Under the pieces are notes generated by a model, which did no database searches, was not told the origin of the DNA, and worked only from the letters and a program-made list of their open reading frames with translations. 11,640 nucleotides of DNA from an uncultured Eubacteriales bacterium (GTDB lineage Bacteria; Bacillota; Clostridia; Oscillospirales; Oscillospiraceae): positions 1 through 11,640 of the forward strand of contig CAUABY010000043.1 of the NCBI GenBank assembly GCA_958427375.1, written 5' to 3'. Each line of letters begins with the position of its first letter. Position 1 is the first letter of the stretch. This document shows positions 6,268-11,640 of the stretch, one piece after another. The position numbers were made by a program, and so were the translations under genes.

Positions 6268-6273
6268 TATAAT
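6268..6273 (+). promoter_or_regulatory. -10 box ahead of the small basic gene and GH3 gene
   Basis: A perfect TATAAT is in an AT-rich stretch after the terminator. No clear -35 box lies 17 bases upstream (AGCTGT), so it is either weak, activator-dependent or chance. If used, transcription would start near 6280, which excludes the in-frame ATG at 6272 as a start codon. Confidence 0.45.
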
Positions 6274-6307
6274 GTATAAGTGTAAACATTGGAAAGGGTG
6301 GTGCATT

Positions 6308-6601
6308 TTGAAAGACGCGAGAGAAAGGCGCTATATGAAAGAGGCCAAAGAGCGGGCAAAAGCCTACCTTGTTATAAAGCGGGGCTATGCGCTCGCGCAG
6401 GAGAAGAAGGCGTTTAAAATTGCCGAAAGACTGCGCCGCCGTGACTGGGTGGAGAGCCTTTCCACCCTGCCCGATGATGAGCGCGATGCGCGGCTTCGCG
6501 CGTTTACGGTTTTTAAGCGCGCGGTGTTCTGGCGCGGCTTTCTGCCCGCAAAGCGCAAAAAGGCGCGCAAAGAGCGGCCGACGCCGGACAGTGCGCAGTA
6601 A
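6308..6601 (+). CDS. Small, highly basic helical protein of unknown function
   Basis: A 97-residue protein not recognised from any family. The TTG start at 6308 is favoured by AAAGGGTGG about seven bases upstream; ATG 6335, with AAAGG upstream, is a credible alternative giving 88 residues. ATG 6272 overlaps a predicted -10 box. The protein is rich in Lys, Arg, Ala and Glu and looks almost entirely helical, with clusters such as RLRRRDW near the middle and AKRKKARKER near the end. No signal peptide, no membrane segment, no Cys or His pattern. The stop is 18 bases before the GH3 start, so the two are probably co-transcribed. Its charge suggests nucleic-acid, ribosome or acidic-partner binding, but that is only inference. 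Confidence 0.75.
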   Translation: MKDARERRYMKEAKERAKAYLVIKRGYALAQEKKAFKIAERLRRRDWVESLSTLPDDERDARLRAFTVFKRAVFWRGFLPAKRKKARKERPTPDSAQ

Positions 6602-6619
6602 CGCGGGGGAAGAGCAGAC

Positions 6620-9031
6620 ATGGATAAAAAATTAAAACATGAAGTTTTGATAAAACGCATGACGCTCAGTGAAAAAGCGTCGCTGATGTCCGGCGCGGAC
6701 TTCTGGCATACCAAGGGCGTGGAGCGGCTCGGCATACCGAGTGTTATGATGACTGACGGCCCCCACGGCCTGCGCAAGCAGAGCGGCAAGTCAGACCATC
6801 TCGGCCTCGGCAAGGCCGTGCCAGCGACCTGCTACCCAACGGCGGCGGGGCTTGCCAACACCTGGGATGAGGCGCTTTTGCAGCAGATGGGCGAATACTA
6901 TGGCCGCGAGGCCGTCTCCGAAAAGGTCAGCATGGTGCTTGGCCCCGGCGTTAATATTAAGCGCAGTCCGCTCTGCGGCAGAAACTTTGAGTATTTCTCC
7001 GAGGACCCCTTCCTCTCCGGCAAGATGGCGGCGGCGCTGATACGCGGCATACAGTCTCAGGGCGTGTACGCCTGCGTCAAGCACTTCGCGGCAAACTCGC
7101 AGGAGCTTCGCCGCATGACGGTGGACTCCGTGCTCGATGAGCGCACGCTCAGGGAAATTTACCTCCCCGCCTTTGAGATCGCGGTCAAGGAGGGCGGTGT
7201 AAAAGGCCTTATGACGAGCTATAACCGTGTCAACGGCGAGTACGCCAGCGAGAATGAACATCTTTTGCGCGATATACTGTATAATGAATGGGGCTTTGAC
7301 GGCGTGGTCGTCAGCGACTGGGGCGCGAATAATGACAGAGTAGCCGCGGTCAAGGCGGGGCTCACGCTTGAAATGCCATACAGCGGCGGCATGACGGACA
7401 AGCAGGTGGCGGACGCTGTCCGCGCCGGGACGCTGGACGAGCGCCTTTTGAATGAGCAGGTGGACAGGCTCCTTGGGCTCATCCTCAGCACAAGTCCGGC
7501 GCTTGAAAATGGGGTCACATATGACCGCGCGGAGCATCATCTATTTGCCCAGCGAGTGGCGGAGGAGACGGCGGTACTGCTGAAAAATGAGGACAATATC
7601 CTGCCCATAGCCGACAGAAGCCGCTCGGTCGCGCTCATCGGCTCGTTTGCGGACAAGCCGCGCTATCAGGGCGCAGGCAGCTCTAAGATAAACCCAACAC
7701 TGATGGACACGGCGCGCGAGGCGCTTCCCCTTTGCGGCATGAGGCTCAGCGGCTATGCTCAGGGCTTTGAGAGAAACGGCAGAGAGAACGCAAAGCTCCT
7801 CGCTGAGGCCGTGCGCCTCGCGGCGGAGTCGGATGTGGCGCTTTTATACCTCGGCCTTGATGAGAGCGGGGAGATGGAGTGTCTTGACCGTGATAATATG
7901 CGCCTGCCGGAAAACCAGCTCGCGCTTTTAAAGGCCGTGCATGAGGTCAACTCCAACATCGTTGTCGTGCTCTCCTGCGGCTGTGTTCTTGAAATGCAGT
8001 GGCATAAATACGCCAAGGCGATAATCCACGGCTATCTCGGCGGTCAGGCCGGGGCGATGGCCATGGCGCGCCTTTTGACCGGCAAGGCCAACCCCTCCGG
8101 CAAGCTCGCCGAAACCGTGCCGCTCAATCTTGATGCCGTGCCGTGCAGCCCGTACTATCCCGGAGCCGAGGCGACGGCCGAGTACCGCGAGGGGATATAC
8201 GTGGGCTACCGGTATTATGATACCGCATCCGTTCCCACAATGTACCCATTCGGCTTCGGCTTGAGCTATACGCGGTTTGAGTACAGCGGGCTTGAAATTT
8301 GCGGTGACACAGTCCGCTTCAAGGTGAAAAATGTCGGTACTGTCCCCGGCGCGGAGATTGCACAGCTCTATATCTCGGCGCATACCGGCGGAATGTTCCG
8401 TCCCGCAAAGGAGCTTAAGGGCTTTGCCCGCGCCTATCTTGAGCCGGGAGAGGAGCGCCAGCTTGAAATAAAGCTTGATAATAGAAGCTACTCAGTGTGG
8501 AGCGTCAGAGAAAACCGCTGGGTCATTGAGCCGGGCGAGTATGAAATTTTGATTGGCGCGTCCTCGCGCGATATCCGCCTGAAAGCCACTGTCAGCAAAG
8601 GCGGCGAGCCGGTGGAAAATCCCTATACGGATGAGCTTTTTGCGCCTTATCAGAAAGCGGAGACCATGTACGTCAGCGACGAGAGCTTCAAAGCGCTCAT
8701 TGGCCGCCGCCCGCCGTGCCGCGAGTGGAAGCGCACGCGCAGCCTCGGTGTGAACGACAATATCAGTCAGGGCGAGTATCTGACGCGCGGCCTCGGCAAA
8801 CCGCTTTATAAGTCGCTCAAATTCACGCAGGACGCGCTCTTTGCCATCGGCAGGGCGGACAGCGCCGCGAACCTCAGCTTCGTTATGAACATGCCCTACC
8901 GCACGATAGGCCGCATGTCCAAAATGCTTGACGATGCGCAGATGGAGGCCTTCATGCTCATCGTTAACGGTGAAAAAGGCGGCGCGCGTGAGCTTGCCGG
9001 GGCGACTTTGCGCCGCATGAAGCGGAAATAA
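6620..9031 (+). CDS. GH3 glycoside hydrolase, probable cytosolic beta-glucosidase
   Basis: An 803-residue protein with ATG at 6620 after GGGGGAAGAG. Domains in order: GH3 N-terminal barrel (1 to about 290) with MTDGPHGLR at 44-52, KHFAANSQE at 154-162 and the nucleophile motif VVSDWG with Asp233; GH3 C-terminal alpha/beta domain (about 314-545) with GLDESGEMECLDR at 412-424; fibronectin-III-like domain (about 577-650); and an extra C-terminal region (about 660-803) including NMPYRTIGRMSKML at 757-770. It hydrolyses terminal beta-glycosidic bonds by a retaining mechanism. With no signal peptide it should act on imported oligosaccharides or glycosides. The substrate could be beta-glucosides or another GH3 substrate such as xylosides. 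The preceding small gene is probably in the same transcript; no sugar transporter or regulator is nearby. Confidence 0.95.
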   Translation: MDKKLKHEVLIKRMTLSEKASLMSGADFWHTKGVERLGIPSVMMTDGPHGLRKQSGKSDHLGLGKAVPATCYPTAAGLANTWDEALLQQMGEYYGREAVSEKVSMVLGPGVNIKRSPLCGRNFEYFSEDPFLSGKMAAALIRGIQSQGVYACVKHFAANSQELRRMTVDSVLDERTLREIYLPAFEIAVKEGGVKGLMTSYNRVNGEYASENEHLLRDILYNEWGFDGVVVSDWGANNDRVAAVKAGLTLEMPYSGGMTDKQVADAVRAGTLDERLLNEQVDRLLGLILSTSPALENGVTYDRAEHHLFAQRVAEETAVLLKNEDNILPIADRSRSVALIGSFADKPRYQGAGSSKINPTLMDTAREALPLCGMRLSGYAQGFERNGRENAKLLAEAVRLAAESDVALLYLGLDESGEMECLDRDNMRLPENQLALLKAVHEVNSNIVVVLSCGCVLEMQWHKYAKAIIHGYLGGQAGAMAMARLLTGKANPSGKLAETVPLNLDAVPCSPYYPGAEATAEYREGIYVGYRYYDTASVPTMYPFGFGLSYTRFEYSGLEICGDTVRFKVKNVGTVPGAEIAQLYISAHTGGMFRPAKELKGFARAYLEPGEERQLEIKLDNRSYSVWSVRENRWVIEPGEYEILIGASSRDIRLKATVSKGGEPVENPYTDELFAPYQKAETMYVSDESFKALIGRRPPCREWKRTRSLGVNDNISQGEYLTRGLGKPLYKSLKFTQDALFAIGRADSAANLSFVMNMPYRTIGRMSKMLDDAQMEAFMLIVNGEKGGARELAGATLRRMKRK

Positions 9032-9120
9032 GGCCTGTTTTGGTTGACATAACATAAAATGCTGCGCAAATTTTGTCGCAAAACGTCAAAAAAAATAGTG
9101 CAAAGTCAGCCGATAAGATG

Positions 9121-9126
9121 TATAAT
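9121..9126 (+). promoter_or_regulatory. -10 box for the 9197 surface-protein gene
   Basis: A perfect TATAAT with a poor -35 (GTGCAA at 9098-9103, 17-base spacing) predicts a start near 9133. A perfect TTGACA at 9044-9049 upstream has no good -10 at normal spacing (CAAATT). The TTGAC also forms an inverted repeat with GTCAA at 9085-9089, so it may be part of a regulatory structure. I see no convincing intrinsic terminator for the GH3 gene in 9032-9120. Confidence 0.5.
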
Positions 9127-9133
9127 AAAAAAT

Positions 9134-9183
9134 GTATTGTAAAAATGAGAAACTTATGCGGCCAAGTCCGCGTTCAGCAATAC
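9134..9183 (+). promoter_or_regulatory. Structured 5' leader abutting the ribosome binding site
   Basis: GTATTG (9134-9139) pairs perfectly with CAATAC (9178-9183), and inside it ATGCGG (9156-9161) pairs with CCGCGT (9168-9173, one T-G pair). The outer stem starts at about the predicted transcription start and ends directly against GGAGG (9184-9188), which serves ATG 9197. It could stabilise the 5' end or modulate ribosome access. Confidence 0.5.
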
Positions 9184-9196
9184 GGAGGGTAAAGAT

Positions 9197-10522
9197 ATGA
9201 AAAAAATCTCAGCCATTATTTTTGCGCTGGTTCTGGCGTTCTGCCTGCTGTCCAGCTCCGCTTTCGCCGTCGGCGCCTTGCCGCAGCCGGATGTGCCGGA
9301 CTATGGTTACAGCTATGGCTCTCTGCCCCAGCCCGATGGATATTACGATTACGGCACTGTAGACAGCGGATGGTCTCAGGCGGATAACTACTCGCTTGAT
9401 AACTACACTCTGTCCTCGGCCGTCTCCGTGCCTGTCATCTCAGCCGAGCCGAATGATGTGTACGCTTCTCTCGGCTACATCCCGGCGGCGCTTCAAATAA
9501 GCGCCTATGCCCCCGGCGGCGGTGATTTGCACTATCAATGGTATGCGGCCTACAGCGGCTCCAACGGCGCCATGACCGCGATTCCCGGCGCGTATTCCTC
9601 TACATATACCCCGCCTCAGAGCGCGGGTACAACGTACTACTGTGTGGGCGTCTGCGCCACGGTGGGCAATCTTCGCAGTGCCGAGGTGCTCTCGCGCGTT
9701 GTAACCGTCAACTACAGCGGCATTGAGGTAATCTCCGCCCCATCCAGAACAAGCTATACTCAGGGCGAGAGCGTCAATCTCAACGGCCTTGTTGTGCGCG
9801 TGTATGACGAGTTCGGCACTTCTTGGGATTCCTACAACGGCAGCGGCCTCTCCGTATACCCCTCCAAGCTTGACTCTGTAGGCACCGTGCCCGTGTCCAT
9901 GAGCTATGGCATGTCCAGTGCCACCTTCTATGTCAACGTCCGCGCGGCCTCCGGCAGCGGCAGCACCGGCAGCGCCGCCGCAAACGGCACCGGCACCGGT
10001 ACTGACGCTGAGCACACCCACGAGTACGGCGAGTGGGAGGTCACCAAGGAGGCGACCTGTGTCACCACCGGTATCCAGCAGCGCACCTGCTCCTGCGGCG
10101 ACGTCCAGACTGAGGTCATCCCCAGAACCGACCATACTTGGGACGAGGGCGTCATCACCAAGCAGCCGACCGAGACCTCCAACGGCTCCAGACTTTACAC
10201 CTGCACCATCTGCAAGGCCAATAAGAGTGAGATTATCCCAGCCGGCACCGATACAACCGCTCCCCAGGGTCTGCTTATTGACTCCGGCAATTCCGGCACC
10301 ACCGGCATCGTGCCCTCTACCGCCCCCGCAACCCCGACCATGCCCACCGGCACTGTCGGCGGCAATACTGTCGGCGCGGGTGTTAATACCAATTCTGACG
10401 GCGGCACCATCAACAATACATCCGATGGCTCCGGCTGGTGGCTCATCCCCGTGTCCGCACTGCTCCTTGTCGTCTGCGGCAGCGGCGCATACTACCTGAT
10501 GAAGAAAAAGAGCGGCGAATAA
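9197..10522 (+). CDS. Membrane-anchored multidomain surface protein
   Basis: A 441-residue protein with GGAGG eight bases before ATG. Layout: signal peptide 1-24 (AFA cleavage); Tyr/Pro-rich segment with the short repeat LPQPD at 28-32 and 43-47; an Ig-like domain (about 78-173) with HYQWYAAYSG and a YYCVGVC strand; a Big_3-like domain (about 176-249) with APSRTSYTQGESVNLNGLVV; a Gly/Ser/Thr linker (251-269); a Cys-bearing tandem motif of the type seen in clostridial surface proteins (C288, C298-x-C300, then C336-x2-C339, each copy ending in an IIPA/VIPR turn); a Pro/Thr/Gly stalk (about 352-410); and a C-terminal helix (414-435) with an MKKKSGE tail. No LPxTG motif is present, so anchoring is by the helix. 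Likely an adhesin or scaffold facing outward; ligand unknown. A long antisense frame opposite it is a shadow. Confidence 0.88.
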   Translation: MKKISAIIFALVLAFCLLSSSAFAVGALPQPDVPDYGYSYGSLPQPDGYYDYGTVDSGWSQADNYSLDNYTLSSAVSVPVISAEPNDVYASLGYIPAALQISAYAPGGGDLHYQWYAAYSGSNGAMTAIPGAYSSTYTPPQSAGTTYYCVGVCATVGNLRSAEVLSRVVTVNYSGIEVISAPSRTSYTQGESVNLNGLVVRVYDEFGTSWDSYNGSGLSVYPSKLDSVGTVPVSMSYGMSSATFYVNVRAASGSGSTGSAAANGTGTGTDAEHTHEYGEWEVTKEATCVTTGIQQRTCSCGDVQTEVIPRTDHTWDEGVITKQPTETSNGSRLYTCTICKANKSEIIPAGTDTTAPQGLLIDSGNSGTTGIVPSTAPATPTMPTGTVGGNTVGAGVNTNSDGGTINNTSDGSGWWLIPVSALLLVVCGSGAYYLMKKKSGE

Positions 10523-10541
10523 TAAGCCGAGCTGATTCAAA

Positions 10542-10577
10542 CCGCACCGGTGCCGAGATAGTGCGGCCCCGGTGCGG
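10542..10577 (+). other. Large GC-rich hairpin after the 9197 gene
   Basis: CCGCACCGG (10542-10550) pairs perfectly with CCGGTGCGG (10569-10577). Inside, GCCG (10552-10555) pairs with CGGC (10564-10567). It begins 20 bases after the stop codon but is followed by AGGAATCAAAG rather than a U-run. It is therefore more likely a 3' mRNA stabilising structure than a classical terminator; the true terminator follows at 10615. Confidence 0.5.
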
Positions 10578-10614
10578 AGGAATCAAAGACCGCTGAAAAA
10601 TATAGAAATTAACG

Positions 10615-10652
10615 GCAAGCTGTAATATGAAAATATCTACAGCTTGCTTTTT
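10615..10652 (+). terminator. Intrinsic terminator of the 9197 gene
   Basis: GCAAGCTGT (10615-10623) pairs perfectly with ACAGCTTGC (10639-10647). An inner ATAT-GAAA-ATAT element extends the helix, and TTTTT (10648-10652) follows. Confidence 0.9.
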
Positions 10653-10672
10653 AAAACCTGTCACATTATACT
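10644..10672 (+). promoter_or_regulatory. Possible promoter for the partial lipoprotein gene
   Basis: TTGCTT (10644-10649, 3 of 6) lies 17 bases before TATACT (10667-10672, 5 of 6). The -35 overlaps the terminator's 3' arm and U-run. The predicted start is near 10679. Confidence 0.45.
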
Positions 10673-10680
10673 AAATCCCG

Positions 10681-10726
10681 TTGAAACGCTTCAAAGCATT
10701 TCACAGCGCCGCTGAAACTGCGGCGC
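10681..10726 (+). promoter_or_regulatory. Two hairpins in the 5' leader of the partial lipoprotein gene
   Basis: TTGAA/TTCAA (10681-10685 with 10690-10694) starts about two bases after the predicted transcription start. GCGCCGC/GCGGCGC (10706-10712 with 10720-10726) is a perfect 7-bp stem with a 7-base loop. The second lies 13 bases before the GAGGA ribosome binding site (10740-10744). No U-run follows, so these look like leader structures rather than a terminator. Confidence 0.45.
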
Positions 10727-10749
10727 AAAACAGCATTATGAGGAAAACT

Positions 10750-11640
10750 ATGAAAACTTTTACCCGCGTAATTTCCGCAATAGTCCTGCTTCTTGCTCTC
10801 GCTTCGCTTGCCGCCTGCGGGCAGTCGCCCGACCCGAACGCCGGAAGCTATACCTGTGTGTACCTGCAAAAAAATGGCGAGAATCTACAGCCCGCGGAGC
10901 TCTATTCCGCCGCGCCCACGCTTGAGCTTATCTCCGGCGGCAAGGCGGTGCTGGGCTTGGCGGGGGAGAGCTATAACGGCAGGTGGACGCTGTCAAACGG
11001 CGCTTTCAGCCTCACAACGGATGGCGGAACCTCGCGCGGAACTCTGGCGGACGGTGTGTGCATCGTCAATCTGCTTGACGCAGGGCTGGGCTATGTCTTT
11101 CTTCGCGACGGTGACAGCCTGCCTGCGGGCTGGGACGGCTCATCCAATATCGACCCCGCGCAGACCGAGCTTCAGCGCCTATGGAACGGCGGTTGGTATG
11201 GCTGGTGGGCAATCGAGAACGCGAGCGGCAGCTGGGCGGATTTGGACAGACAGGTGTATGACTGCTTTGCCTACTTCAATCTCGGTGATGACAGAAGCGG
11301 CCGCCTCATCCTATGGGATGAACAGATGAGCGTCGATGACCCCATGGCCGATGTGGAGATAGTCATAGTCGACCAGGAGGACGAAAATCCCATGGGTGTG
11401 GCCTCAAGCACCGGCGGCAGCTTCTGGCTCATGCAGCTTGAACCGGACGATTGGCGGCTTGACCCTACAGCCTTGGGCTATGAGAATATGCTCTGCGTAA
11501 ACGGCGCGCATTATGAGTCTGACGAGGGCAGCTTTGACTATACCATAGTTCTGCGCCCTTGGGGCATGCGCTGGGACGATGTTGCCGAGAATGCGCCGGA
11601 GCTTCTGCCATACTTCTATTCTAACTGGTATATCCCCTCC
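10750..11640 (+). CDS. Lipoprotein of unknown function, 3' end beyond the window
   Basis: An open frame of 297 codons from ATG 10750 to the window edge with no stop, preceded by GAGGA at 10740-10744. Residues 1-23 are a lipoprotein signal (MKTFTR, hydrophobic core, LAAC with Cys23). A short beta-rich domain (about 30-125) with NGRWTLSNGAFSL resembles small lipocalin-like or DUF-type modules that end in a repeated GxW/Gly pattern. From about 140 the sequence is rich in Trp, Asp and Gly: WNGGWYGWWAIENASGSW, then LRPWGMRWDDV near 271-281 and YFYSNWYIP at the edge. I recall similar uncharacterised lipoproteins in gut Ruminococcaceae, but no function. Predicted on the outer face of the membrane. 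Confidence 0.88.
   Translation, partial: MKTFTRVISAIVLLLALASLAACGQSPDPNAGSYTCVYLQKNGENLQPAELYSAAPTLELISGGKAVLGLAGESYNGRWTLSNGAFSLTTDGGTSRGTLADGVCIVNLLDAGLGYVFLRDGDSLPAGWDGSSNIDPAQTELQRLWNGGWYGWWAIENASGSWADLDRQVYDCFAYFNLGDDRSGRLILWDEQMSVDDPMADVEIVIVDQEDENPMGVASSTGGSFWLMQLEPDDWRLDPTALGYENMLCVNGAHYESDEGSFDYTIVLRPWGMRWDDVAENAPELLPYFYSNWYIPS

Noticed and set aside
6291..6310. GGGTGG resembling the T-box GGTGG element
   Set aside because: It lies after the terminator, lacks the rest of the T-box consensus, and is simply the ribosome binding site for the 6308 start.
6791..7540. 249-codon minus-strand frame inside the GH3 gene
   Set aside because: Shadow of strongly conserved GH3 coding sequence, including the Asp233 motif.
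9044..9049. Perfect TTGACA as a promoter for the 9197 gene
   Set aside because: The hexamer at 17-base spacing is only CAAATT; the TATAAT at 9121 is a better -10 candidate.
9440..10540. 366-codon minus-strand frame opposite the surface-protein gene
   Set aside because: It is Gly/Ala/Val-rich low-complexity translation, typical of antisense to a GC-rich gene. The plus strand has a signal peptide, recognisable domains, ribosome binding site and terminator.
1..11640. CRISPR array, tRNA, insertion sequence or defence genes
   Set aside because: No regularly spaced repeats, cloverleaf sequences, transposase motifs or nuclease/defence domains were found on either strand.

Overview
The window looks like a chromosomal piece of a Gram-positive, anaerobic gut-type Clostridia, probably near Oscillospirales/Ruminococcaceae. 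This rests on moderately GC-rich genes with AT-rich spacers, clear AGGAGG-type ribosome binding sites, lipoprotein signal peptides, a BioY-type vitamin transporter and a clostridial-style GH3 enzyme. The standard genetic code applies, with TGA used as a stop. I see no rRNA, tRNA, CRISPR array, insertion sequence or phage gene. The organism call is an inference from style, not from a marker gene.

Left part (1-2400, minus strand): a divergent ROK-family protein with a long N-terminal extension, and upstream of it a DUF4213/DUF364 (putative heavy-metal chelation) protein. Each has its own recognisable sigma-A-type promoter. A bidirectional hairpin terminator lies downstream of the ROK gene. Between 2371 and 2453 this block faces a divergent promoter that drives a rightward pair: an unknown lipoprotein (2522-3832) and BioY, the biotin-binding subunit of an ECF transporter (3886-4407). 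The lipoprotein leader contains two mutually exclusive hairpins.

Middle part (4437-6310): a strong bidirectional terminator separates BioY from a leftward operon, a PAP2-family membrane phosphatase overlapping a small unknown protein by 22 bases. Divergent from it is a small secreted protein with one Ig/cadherin-like domain. The gene-free stretch 6046-6307 holds the most intriguing non-coding signal: an extended -10 promoter, a compact foldable RNA of about 105 nt and an intrinsic terminator. It may be a small RNA or an attenuated leader.

Right part (6268-11640, plus strand): a small very basic unknown protein sits just ahead of a cytosolic GH3 glycosidase (beta-glucosidase type) with a C-terminal extension. 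Next come a multi-domain surface protein (Ig-like domain, Big_3-like domain, cysteine-bearing tandem motif, C-terminal membrane anchor) and a partial lipoprotein running off the window end. Both surface genes have structured 5' leaders whose first hairpin begins at about the predicted transcription start.

The genes do not form one obvious pathway. Themes are sugar use (GH3, possibly the ROK protein), cofactor or metal acquisition (BioY, DUF364) and cell-surface or secreted proteins of unknown role. I found no clear new multi-gene defence or biosynthetic system. The best novelty candidates are the 6093-6196 RNA, the switch-like leader at 2457-2499 and several uncharacterised small or surface proteins.
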